A DNA stretch of 5,880 nucleotides from positions 1-5,880 of the forward strand of contig JAFZDR010000086.1 in assembly GCA_017561105.1 (NCBI GenBank). Direction: 5' to 3'. Within the stretch, counting starts at the first letter, position 1. The number at the start of each line of letters is the position of its first letter. The translations under genes and the position numbers were made by a program. Below the pieces are notes generated by a model. It searched no databases. It was not told the DNA's origin and saw only the letters and a program-made list of their open reading frames with translations. The stretch comes from Alistipes sp. GTDB taxonomy: Bacteria; Bacteroidota; Bacteroidia; Bacteroidales; Rikenellaceae. Of this stretch, positions 1-5,600 are shown piece after piece.

Positions 1-1
1 T

Positions 2-325
2 GTCTATGAGAACAACGTGAAGATGGGCACAATGACCAAACTAACTTACGAGAAGCCGAGCATCTCGGAGTTGGTTGGCGACGGTTCGTTTGACAATCCA
101 TTCCGCGTGGCTGATGGTGTAATTTCGGGTCACGACTTCTACTTCGAAGGATACACACTCGGCAAGATGGGCCGCAAGAGAGATGCCAGCGGTGTATGGC
201 AGGCGTGCTTCCACATGTACAGCTACACTTTGAACGACAACAATGCCAAAATCAGGGTAGTGGCAACCGACCCTTACGGCGACGTATATACCGAGGATAT
301 TATTGTCGGCGATACTACATTCTAA
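2..325 (+). CDS. C-terminal fragment of a probable calcineurin-like phosphoesterase (MetallophosC-type domain), 5' truncated
   Basis: The frame is open from the left edge of the window to a TAA at 323-325, giving 107 residues. A GTG at 17 could be read as a start, but the upstream in-frame codons (VYENN) fit the same fold, so I treat this as the end of a longer gene. The segment looks like the all-beta C-terminal domain of secreted Bacteroidota metallophosphoesterases. It has a short VYENN..KMGTM strand pair (the 'vyedG...g.Mt' pattern), a central aromatic stretch and the terminal DPYGDVYTEDI motif, which resembles the family's TDrfGnvYtE ending. The catalytic metallophosphatase domain would lie upstream and cannot be seen, so activity is inferred only from this tail. 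No terminator with a strong U-tract follows; a palindrome lies 32 bp downstream. It could instead be another beta-sandwich secreted protein. Confidence 0.6.
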   Translation, partial: VYENNVKMGTMTKLTYEKPSISELVGDGSFDNPFRVADGVISGHDFYFEGYTLGKMGRKRDASGVWQACFHMYSYTLNDNNAKIRVVATDPYGDVYTEDIIVGDTTF

Positions 326-357
326 CGAATTAGCGAACGACCCAACCAGAGAACCGA

Positions 358-375
358 GCTAAATTATAATTTAGC
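358..375. repeat. Perfect 18-bp palindrome, possible weak terminator of the upstream gene
   Basis: GCTAAATTATAATTTAGC is identical to its own reverse complement. As RNA it would form a 7-bp stem (GCTAAAT/ATTTAGC) with a TATA loop, followed by AATTTTGGG, which is a poor U-tract. It lies between the stop of the phosphoesterase fragment and the kinase promoter. It could be a weak bidirectional terminator or a protein-binding palindrome. The sequence does not decide between these. Confidence 0.45.
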
Positions 376-391
376 AATTTTGGGATGAAAG

Positions 392-422
392 TTGGAACTT
401 TACGAAAAGTTCACTATATTTG
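392..422 (+). promoter_or_regulatory. Bacteroidota-type promoter of the kinase-lgt operon, with internal inverted repeat
   Basis: A -7 box TATATTTG (415-422) matches the TAnnTTTG consensus used by the Bacteroidota primary sigma factor. A TTG at 392-394 lies 20 bp upstream, the expected place for the -33 element. Between them GAACTTT-ACGA-AAAGTTC (395-412) is a perfect 7-4-7 inverted repeat ending two bases before the -7 box, where a bound repressor would block polymerase. Transcription would start near 429, leaving a leader of about 48 nt before the ATG at 477. Confidence 0.65.
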
Positions 423-476
423 CATGAATATAAATAGACTCCAAAAAGTTTGTATAAACCTTAAAATTGACTAAAT

Positions 477-1523
477 ATGTTGAAAATTAAGACAAAAGAG
501 GCTGGTTCGTGGCTTATTGGTGCAGTAGCCGGCGTATGCGCAATGGTTGTTACATTGACTACTCTCAACCTTCATTCGTTGTGGTGGGTGGTACTTGTTG
601 CAACTATCGGAACATTCGTAGGCGTGTCGCTTTTTGCTCTTTGGGTAATCAAAAAGTATGTGGCATACAAACTGAAGCCTGTCTATTCGATGGTATTCTC
701 GCGCGAAGTTCACACCGCCGAGATGCTCGACGAGTTAAAGGATAAGCATGTGGAGAATATCTCGCAGGAGCTCTCTTCATGGGCCGAGGACAACGACAAG
801 GAGATTGCTCGCTTGAAGGATGTGGAGAAGTTCCGCAAGCAGTACCTCGGAAATGTTGCTCACGAGCTCAAAACCCCAATTTTCAATATCCAGGGCTATA
901 TTTCGACACTCCTCGACGGCGGTATTGATGATGAGATTATCAATCGCAAGTACCTCGAGCGTGCCGAGAAGAGCGTAAACCGCATGATTAACATTATCCG
1001 CGACCTCGACACCATCTCGTCACTCGAGAATGATATGTCGATGATGAAGTCGGAGACTTTCGATATCGTAGCTCTTGCCAAGGAGATTGCAGAGCAGTGC
1101 GAAATGGAGGCTGCAAAGAAGAATATCTCTATTGTAGTGAAGTTCTCGCAGAATTTGCCTTCACGCTTCTGGGTTTCGGCAGATAAGTTCTACATCGGTC
1201 AGGTACTCGAAAATCTCATCATGAACTCTATCCGCTACGGCAAGGAGGGTGGTCAGACAAAGCTTGACTTCCGCGATATGCTGGATAAGATTTTGATTGA
1301 GGTGGAGGACAACGGTATCGGTATCGCTAAGGGGGATACTCCACGCGTATTCGAGCGTTTCTATCGTACCGACACCGGTCGTTCACGCGAGCAGGGTGGT
1401 ACCGGACTCGGTCTTGCTATTGTTAAGCACATCGTAGAGGGACACGGTGAGCGCGTATCGGTTCGCAGCGAATTGGGAGTTGGCTCAACATTCACATTCA
1501 CGCTCAAAAAAGTTGAGTTGTAA
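477..1523 (+). CDS. Sensor histidine kinase, PhoR-like catalytic core, intramembrane-sensing type
   Basis: A 348-residue membrane kinase that autophosphorylates on histidine and passes the phosphate to a response regulator. Two hydrophobic segments (about 12-32 and 36-58) are joined by only a few residues, so there is essentially no periplasmic sensor domain. A charged, probably coiled-coil linker (about 80-120) leads into the DHp domain, with the H box NVAHELKTP around His129. The ATP-binding domain shows the N box NLIMNSIRYG (Asn250), G1 box EDNGIGI (277-283), F box VFERFYR (291-297) and G2 box GTGLGL (308-313), so all catalytic motifs are intact. I see no clear HAMP or PAS domain. No response regulator follows; the next gene, lgt, begins 6 bp after the stop. 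A partner could lie elsewhere. The short loop suggests sensing of membrane state or of a partner membrane protein, which is an inference. The start fits the promoter and the first TM segment; no Shine-Dalgarno is present. Confidence 0.93.
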   Translation: MLKIKTKEAGSWLIGAVAGVCAMVVTLTTLNLHSLWWVVLVATIGTFVGVSLFALWVIKKYVAYKLKPVYSMVFSREVHTAEMLDELKDKHVENISQELSSWAEDNDKEIARLKDVEKFRKQYLGNVAHELKTPIFNIQGYISTLLDGGIDDEIINRKYLERAEKSVNRMINIIRDLDTISSLENDMSMMKSETFDIVALAKEIAEQCEMEAAKKNISIVVKFSQNLPSRFWVSADKFYIGQVLENLIMNSIRYGKEGGQTKLDFRDMLDKILIEVEDNGIGIAKGDTPRVFERFYRTDTGRSREQGGTGLGLAIVKHIVEGHGERVSVRSELGVGSTFTFTLKKVEL

Positions 1524-1529
1524 TAGTTT

Positions 1530-2411
1530 ATGAATTTACTTGCTATCGTTTGGGCTTGGGATCCCACACTTATCGAGATTTTCGGATTTGAGATTCGTTG
1601 GTACTCGCTGACCTGGGTCGCTGCACTTTTGTTTGGCGGTTGGCTCTTCTCATACTTCTGCAAGCGCGAGGGTAAACCCGAGAGCGTTTCGGATACGGCA
1701 TTTATGTATATCGCACTCGGCACAATTATCGGTGCCCGACTCGGACATTGTCTCTTCTATGAGCCATTGGAGTATCTGCGTGAGCCTTGGAGAATTATCA
1801 CGGGTATTCGCGACGGTGGACTTGCCAGCCACGGAGCGGCAATAGGTATCGTTATCGGCATATGGCTCTCATCGCGCAAGAATAAGGTTTCGGTATGGTG
1901 GACAGCCGACAAACTCGGTATCATCGCCCCATTAAGTGGCGCAATGATCCGTTTTGGCAACCTCTTTAACTCGGAGATTATCGGCAACGAAACAACCGTG
2001 CCTTGGGGCTTCAAGTTTATGCGATTATACCCAAACTTGCCCGAGGAGTTAGTTCCCGTACGCCACGCAACACAGCTCTACGAGGCGTTGTGCTACATTG
2101 TGGTTTTCGTCATTCTGTTTGCGATCTACCGCTACACCAAATTGGCTAAACGCGAGGGATTTATCTTCGGTGCAGCGATGGTGGGTATATTCACTCCACG
2201 ATTCCTTATCGAGTTTATTAAGATAAACCAGGTAGCATTCGAGCAGGGAATGACCTTCAATATGGGACAGTGGCTTTCGGTGCCATTTATCCTGGCGGGT
2301 ATTGCAGTTATGATTTGGGCGTGGCGTCGTTACAAGGGCGAGCCAAATGTTGTCGTTTCGGCCGTCCCCAACCCAAAACAGACCAAGAACAAGCGACACT
2401 ACAAGAAATAA
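1530..2411 (+). CDS. lgt: Prolipoprotein diacylglyceryl transferase (Lgt)
   Basis: Lgt moves a diacylglyceryl group from phosphatidylglycerol to the lipobox cysteine of prolipoproteins in the inner membrane, the first step of lipoprotein maturation. The 293-residue multi-TM protein carries the family landmarks: ARLGHCLFYEP (69-79), GGLASHG (96-102) with His101 matching E. coli His103, the Lgt signature IRFGNLFNSEIIG (140-152) with Arg141, Asn144 and Glu149 matching E. coli Arg143, Asn146 and Glu151, VRHATQLYEA (177-186), and TPRFLIEFIK (222-231) with Arg224 as the likely equivalent of Arg239. The length is normal. The C-terminal 28 residues after the last TM segment form a basic tail ending KNKRHYKK, probably cytoplasmic. 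The gene sits 6 bp after the kinase and its TAA shares a base with the next ATG, so it is almost certainly co-transcribed with both. The lipoprotein gene at the right edge encodes a typical substrate. Confidence 0.97.
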   Translation: MNLLAIVWAWDPTLIEIFGFEIRWYSLTWVAALLFGGWLFSYFCKREGKPESVSDTAFMYIALGTIIGARLGHCLFYEPLEYLREPWRIITGIRDGGLASHGAAIGIVIGIWLSSRKNKVSVWWTADKLGIIAPLSGAMIRFGNLFNSEIIGNETTVPWGFKFMRLYPNLPEELVPVRHATQLYEALCYIVVFVILFAIYRYTKLAKREGFIFGAAMVGIFTPRFLIEFIKINQVAFEQGMTFNMGQWLSVPFILAGIAVMIWAWRRYKGEPNVVVSAVPNPKQTKNKRHYKK

Positions 2412-3283
2412 TGAAACAACAAGTCGATAAACTTATAGCTAATTTGCTCCTTGACGAGGGCGAATTGTATCTACCAGAGGTAGGTACTCTAATTCTGTAT
2501 CGCCACGCGGCAAAATTGCAGTCATCGAAGGTATTGCAGGCGCCATACCACGAATTGCGACTCACAAAGGAGGAGCGCGGCGTCAATCTAATCACCCACA
2601 TATCGCAGATTGCAAGTGTATCGACAGAGCGCGCAAACGACCTCTTCGCAGAGTGGTTGGAGCAGTCGCTACGCAACGATATTTTAACTATAGAGGGTGT
2701 ATGCTGCATCGAAAAAGGCAACATCACGACCGACAAAACATTTGAAGATATGGCAAATCCACAAGGACGCAAGAGCATAAAGGTTAATCCGCGCACCAAC
2801 TACCTTATATACATAATAGCAGGTCTATGTATCGGTTTTGCGCTGGGTATTGCAGGATATATCCTCCACGCCAACGGAACTTTCGACAAGTTGCTTGCCG
2901 AGAAGAGCGCTGCACCTGCCGTAGTCGAGAGCAGCGAGGTTGCGCCTCAACCAATCGTAGAAGAGGTAGTTGAGCAGCCTACAGCAGAGTCTCAGGTAGT
3001 TGAGCCTGCAGCAGAGGAGGTTACACCTATCGCCTTGCCGCTTAAGAAGGGTAGCAGCTATGCCGTTTGGGGCGTGTATAACGAGCTCCAGAATGCCGAG
3101 GGTGCTGTATCGTGGCTCGCAACACGCGTACCTGAGATTGACACCGTACATATTTATGAGTATGACGGTCGCTATATGGTGGCTCTTTGCGAAGTAGGAT
3201 CGCGGTCGGAGTGCGGTCGCAAGGTATCGGCTTGGAAGGCTGAACACAAGAGTTTCAAGAGCGTTTGGGTATATACCAGATAG
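2411..3283 (+). CDS. HU-like (HU-CCDC81-type) domain / TM / SPOR-domain membrane protein
   Basis: A 290-residue protein. The start is the ATG overlapping the lgt TAA (TAATG); an in-frame start at 2270 would bury 47 codons in lgt and is rejected. Residues 1 to about 125 resemble the paired HU-type domains found in Bacteroidota SPOR proteins (HU-CCDC81_bac families): LIANLLLDEGELYLPEVGTL followed by a helical ITHISQIASVS..RANDLFAEWL segment. One TM helix lies at about 131-151, preceded by basic residues (GRKSIKVNPR), which places the N-terminus in the cytoplasm. An acidic, Pro/Val/Glu-rich linker (about 165-205) spans the periplasm. The C-terminal 215-290 looks like a SPOR domain (YAVWGVYNELQNAEGAVSWL...YMVALCEV...SVWVYT). 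SPOR domains bind denuded septal peptidoglycan. A role in division or envelope-nucleoid linkage is inferred; whether the HU part binds DNA or only dimerises cannot be told. Domain assignment is by pattern recognition only. Confidence 0.82.
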   Translation: MKQQVDKLIANLLLDEGELYLPEVGTLILYRHAAKLQSSKVLQAPYHELRLTKEERGVNLITHISQIASVSTERANDLFAEWLEQSLRNDILTIEGVCCIEKGNITTDKTFEDMANPQGRKSIKVNPRTNYLIYIIAGLCIGFALGIAGYILHANGTFDKLLAEKSAAPAVVESSEVAPQPIVEEVVEQPTAESQVVEPAAEEVTPIALPLKKGSSYAVWGVYNELQNAEGAVSWLATRVPEIDTVHIYEYDGRYMVALCEVGSRSECGRKVSAWKAEHKSFKSVWVYTR

Positions 3284-3308
3284 TAGTGAGTAGTGAGTAG
3301 TGAGTAGT
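3284..3308 (+). repeat. Tandem heptamer repeat (TAGTGAG)x3 plus partial copy
   Basis: Three exact TAGTGAG copies (3284-3290, 3291-3297, 3298-3304) and a TAGT remnant fill nearly the whole 27-bp gap between the SPOR protein stop and the GtrA start. Because the unit is 7 bp and contains in-phase TAG and TGA, three copies put stop codons in all three frames. Copy number could vary by slippage and change the spacing between the two genes. Confidence 0.9.
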
Positions 3309-3310
3309 TA

Positions 3311-3787
3311 ATGTCGATAGTTGCACTCATAACAAAGGCGATAGACTTTGTCTATATAAAACCTCTGCGCAGCATCATACCGCAGCAGGTTTTTCGTTAT
3401 TTGGCATGTGGTGGTGTAACGGCATTTCTCGACACGGTGTGGTACTATATAATATATCATTACATCGTCTGCGAACAGTTTATCGACCTCGGATTTGTTG
3501 TGGTATCGCCGCACATTGCTGCATTGTGCGTGGTATTTCCGATAACATTCCTAACCGGATTTTGGCTTAATCGCAACATCGCATTCCGTACCACAAACAT
3601 ATCGTCATTGCCACAGCTCGCCAAGTATGCCCTTACCGTAGCGGGTTCTATATTGCTAAACTATGCATGCATGAAGCTCTTTGTCGAGGCTTGCGGCATA
3701 TGGGCAACACCGTCAAAGATACTGACCACGGGCGTTTGCGCAGTCTATAGTTTTATGGCGGGACGATATTTCACCTTCAAGGGATAG
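3311..3787 (+). CDS. GtrA-family membrane protein (probable lipid-linked sugar translocase)
   Basis: A 158-residue, very hydrophobic protein with four predicted TM segments (about 28-50, 67-86, 103-121, 133-152) and the GtrA-like family pattern: FRYLACGGVTAFLD at the first TM, FLTGFWLNRNIAF (80-92) after the second, KYALTVAGSILLNYA at the third, and the terminal FMAGRYFTF (148-156). Family members such as Shigella phage GtrA and related proteins are thought to move polyprenyl-phosphate-linked sugars across the membrane for O-antigen, teichoic acid or arabinogalactan modification. No glycosyltransferase lies nearby to name the sugar. It follows the SPOR gene by 27 bp filled with a heptamer repeat and is probably the last gene of the kinase-lgt operon. 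I see no strong terminator behind it; the 59 bp to the tRNA promoter box are AT-rich. The ATG at 3311 is the first in frame after the upstream stops and leaves a normal N-terminus. Confidence 0.87.
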   Translation: MSIVALITKAIDFVYIKPLRSIIPQQVFRYLACGGVTAFLDTVWYYIIYHYIVCEQFIDLGFVVVSPHIAALCVVFPITFLTGFWLNRNIAFRTTNISSLPQLAKYALTVAGSILLNYACMKLFVEACGIWATPSKILTTGVCAVYSFMAGRYFTFKG

Positions 3788-3823
3788 TATTTTGAAATAA
3801 AATTAAAAAATAGCACATTATTT

Positions 3824-3854
3824 TTTGCATTGTTGCGAAAAAGAGTTATCTTTG
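3824..3854 (+). promoter_or_regulatory. Bacteroidota-type promoter of tRNA-Ser
   Basis: The -33 element TTTG (3824-3827) and the -7 box TATCTTTG (3847-3854) are 19 bp apart, a close match to the Bacteroidota consensus and the best promoter in the window. Transcription would begin near 3861, giving a short 5' leader of about 20 nt for RNase P to remove. Confidence 0.75.
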
Positions 3855-3879
3855 CACCACTTTTAAGGGTTTAAGCTAC

Positions 3880-3966
3880 GGAGAGTTGGGTGAGTGGCTG
3901 AAACCAGCAGTTTGCTAAACTGCCGATATCGTAAGGTATCCACTGGTTCGAATCCAGTACTCTCCG
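3880..3966 (+). tRNA. tRNA-Ser (anticodon GCT, reads AGC/AGT)
   Basis: This 87-nt class II tRNA folds by hand into a complete cloverleaf. The acceptor stem is GGAGAGT (3880-3886) with ACTCTCC (3959-3965). The D stem is GGT (3889-3891) with ACC (3903-3905). The anticodon stem is GCAGT/ACTGC around the loop TTGCTAA, with anticodon GCT at 3914-3916. The long variable arm GATATC-GTAA-GGTATC has one G-U pair and is typical of serine tRNAs. The T arm is ACTGG-TTCGAAT-CCAGT (3942-3958). The discriminator is G3966, as expected for tRNA-Ser. The next bases are CAA, so CCA is not encoded and must be added by the nucleotidyltransferase, as is common in Bacteroidota. It has its own promoter and terminator. 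Confidence 0.97.
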
Positions 3967-3973
3967 CAAAATT

Positions 3974-4003
3974 GATGACAACTTCGGTTGTCATCTTTTT
4001 TTT
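3974..4003 (+). terminator. Intrinsic terminator of tRNA-Ser
   Basis: A perfect 9-bp stem GATGACAAC/GTTGTCATC (3974-3982, 3987-3995) closes a TTCG loop with the stabilising C(UUCG)G arrangement. It is followed by eight T residues (3996-4003). It begins 8 nt after the tRNA discriminator base. Confidence 0.93.
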
Positions 4004-4368
4004 GCAGAGAGTACCGAATTCGTTCAGTCGGTGGCGTTTCGGAAGCCCCATCTCCATCTATGTATGGTCGTTGTTTGCTATCGCAAATCTTTGTCTTCGT
4101 CCGATGATTATCTTTGAAAATAAATTTTCGGAGATCATCAGCCAAAGCCAACAATTTACAATTGCAACGACCCTCCTCCGTTCTCCTCTCAACTGCTGCG
4201 ACCGTTCGAATCTGCAGAGGAAAGCATGTGTTAATGAAGGTGGATTACCCCCACTATCCCTATTAAAACCTTCAACTCCCACTTTGTACGCACCACCTGC
4301 ACCCACTCTAACTTACCTCTTGGGGAATAATATCAAATGTAGAGATATTCTTATTCCGATTTTTTTAC
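4004..4368. other. Intergenic stretch without a supportable gene
   Basis: About 365 bp separate the tRNA terminator from the promoter of the hydrolase. Frames are open on both strands for 60-160 codons, but their translations are low-complexity or tRNA-derived, have no recognisable domain and show no start context, so I call none of them. The + strand is pyrimidine-rich from about 4160 to 4330, and the stretch is less AT-rich than the other intergenic regions here. It holds an inverted copy of the tRNA 3' end (4001-4014) and an imperfect hairpin with an embedded TATCTTTG (4103-4139). It could be decayed coding sequence, remains of an element inserted at the tRNA, or an unrecognised RNA. Confidence 0.5.
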
Positions 4369-4376
4369 TATCTTTG
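4369..4376 (+). promoter_or_regulatory. -7 promoter box of the SGNH hydrolase gene
   Basis: TATCTTTG matches the Bacteroidota -7 consensus and is the same octamer used by the tRNA and OmpH-like promoters. No good -33 TTTG is seen at the expected spacing (the region around 4346-4350 reads TATTC). Transcription from about 4383 would give a leader of roughly 22 nt before the ATG at 4405; that leader is A-rich and lacks a Shine-Dalgarno sequence. Confidence 0.6.
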
Positions 4377-4404
4377 TGAGACTAAACAATTCAAAAAACT
4401 AACT

Positions 4405-5502
4405 ATGAAACAAATCTTTAAAACTTTTGCCGTTATCGCTGCAGTTGCGATATTTGGCACGCAGAATCTTTATGCTGCAATCAAGTGCCAATATGTTGAT
4501 GCATCGACACTTACCGTTATCAACAAAGCTCAGGAGAACAATCCTGTTTTACAGCGTCTCGACCCTAACAAGTACGAGATGCCAAAGGGTATTCGCAATT
4601 CGATGAAGCTCTCAACCGGCATTGCCGTCCTCTTTACCACCGACAGCCGCAATATTCACGCTAAGTGGAAAACAATCAGCAAGAGATCTTGTAATAATAA
4701 TATGACCCCTATATTCCATAGCGGTCTCGACCTCTACATTCGTGAGAATGGCAAGTGGTTCTTCGCAGGCGTGGCTCGTCCTAAGATCAACGGCAGCAAC
4801 GAGCACGAGTTCACCGTCGTAAAGAGAATGGCTGAAGGAAAGAAGGAGTGCATGCTCTATCTGCCAATGTTCAATGGTGTATCATCGCTCGAAATCGGCA
4901 TTGACGAAGGTGCTACAATCGAGCCTCTTGCATCGCCTTTCAAGCACCGCATCTTCTTTGTCGGCTCAAGCATCACTCACGGTGCATCGGCTTGTCGTCC
5001 GGGCGCATCGTATGTAGCTCGAATTGGTCGTATACTCAACGCCGAAACCCCAAATATTGGTGTAAGTGGCCAGTGCAAACTCAATGATTTCTACGCAGAT
5101 ATCGTATGCGACAGCAAGGCGGACGCCTTTATATTTGACACATTCTCAAACTCGACTGCAAAGATCATCGACGAGCGCGTCTATAACTTCGTTAAACGCG
5201 TTGCTGGTGCACATCCGAACACTCCGCTGATCTTTCTGCAGACCTTAAAGCGCGACATCGGCCACTTCGACCTCGCCTCTCGCAAGCGCAACGATGACCA
5301 GCGTGCTGCAGCCGAGAAGTGGATGAAGCAGATTTGCAAGGAGTTCAAGAATGTACATTTCATCAATCACGCCTTCGAACTTGGCGATGATGGCGAGGGT
5401 ACAATCGACGGCACTCACCTCAACGACCTTGGCGTTCAGCGTACAATCGAGAATCTCGTACCAAAGATGAAGAAGATCTTGAAGAAATACGGCATTAAGT
5501 AG
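4405..5502 (+). CDS. Secreted SGNH/GDSL-family hydrolase with N-terminal GxDLY domain
   Basis: A 365-residue exported protein. The N-terminus has Lys3 and Lys7, a hydrophobic core and a likely signal peptidase I site after Ala24 (NLYA-AIK); no lipobox is present. Residues about 30-175 form a beta-rich domain with the GLDLY motif (107-111) followed by NGKWFFAGVARP, typical of the GxDLY domain that precedes GDSL_3-type hydrolases in Bacteroidota. The catalytic domain (about 180-360) shows block I VGSSITHGASACRPG with likely nucleophile Ser189, block II NIGVSGQ (217-223) giving the oxyanion Gly, block III DTFSNS (245-250) with Asn249, and block V DGTHLNDLG (335-343) with Asp335 and His338. All SGNH residues are therefore present. 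Such enzymes are serine esterases, often acting on acylated glycans or lipids; the substrate here is unknown. The gene has its own -7 box and terminator and appears monocistronic. Confidence 0.9.
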   Translation: MKQIFKTFAVIAAVAIFGTQNLYAAIKCQYVDASTLTVINKAQENNPVLQRLDPNKYEMPKGIRNSMKLSTGIAVLFTTDSRNIHAKWKTISKRSCNNNMTPIFHSGLDLYIRENGKWFFAGVARPKINGSNEHEFTVVKRMAEGKKECMLYLPMFNGVSSLEIGIDEGATIEPLASPFKHRIFFVGSSITHGASACRPGASYVARIGRILNAETPNIGVSGQCKLNDFYADIVCDSKADAFIFDTFSNSTAKIIDERVYNFVKRVAGAHPNTPLIFLQTLKRDIGHFDLASRKRNDDQRAAAEKWMKQICKEFKNVHFINHAFELGDDGEGTIDGTHLNDLGVQRTIENLVPKMKKILKKYGIK

Positions 5503-5524
5503 TCGTTTTTCAGACTTTATAACG

Positions 5525-5562
5525 GGTGGTTATCCGAGCTATTTCGGGGTAACCACCTTTTT
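5525..5562 (+). terminator. Intrinsic terminator of the SGNH hydrolase gene
   Basis: An 11-bp stem GGTGGTTATCC/GGGTAACCACC (5525-5535, 5547-5557) has one U-G pair and an 11-nt loop. It is followed by TTTTT (5558-5562), then A and three more T. It lies 22 bp after the stop codon and isolates this gene from the next one. Confidence 0.88.
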
Positions 5563-5600
5563 ATTTGCAGCACCGCAACTAATTAGTGGGGCGATTGTGT

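Noticed and set aside
17..19. GTG as the true start of a small 102-residue protein
   Set aside because: The frame is open to the window edge and the upstream codons continue the domain pattern, so it is the end of a larger gene.
1361..1723. Reverse-strand open frame across the kinase-lgt junction
   Set aside because: It is antisense to two well-supported genes and has no recognisable domain. The other antisense frames within 471-5366 are set aside for the same reason.
2270..2410. Upstream in-frame start for the SPOR-domain gene
   Set aside because: It would overlap lgt by 142 bases and add a non-homologous, cysteine-rich leader. The ATG at 2411 fits the HU-like domain start and a TAATG coupling.
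3284..3308. CRISPR or attachment-site reading of the TAGTGAG array
   Set aside because: The units are 7 bp and directly adjacent, without spacers, and no integrase or cas gene is present.
4058..4306. Reverse-strand open frame of 82 codons in the 4004-4368 stretch
   Set aside because: Its composition is unlike the real genes here, it has no recognisable motif, and no promoter or start context supports it.
3894..4379. Open frame of 161 codons starting inside the tRNA
   Set aside because: Its first part is the tRNA-Ser read as protein and it then runs through the terminator. The translation has no domain and the start is within the D arm. The reverse-strand frames at 3863-4057 and 3915-4154 are likewise tRNA read-through artefacts.
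4973..4993. GSSIT in place of GDSIT as a sign of an inactive GDSL enzyme
   Set aside because: The nucleophilic Ser, block III Asn and the Asp/His of block V are all kept, and variation at the second position of this motif is normal in the GDSL_3-type group.
5578..5587. 10-bp palindrome ACTAATTAGT upstream of the OmpH-like gene
   Set aside because: It is short, the symmetry breaks at the next base, and it has no clear relation to a promoter element; chance is a sufficient explanation.
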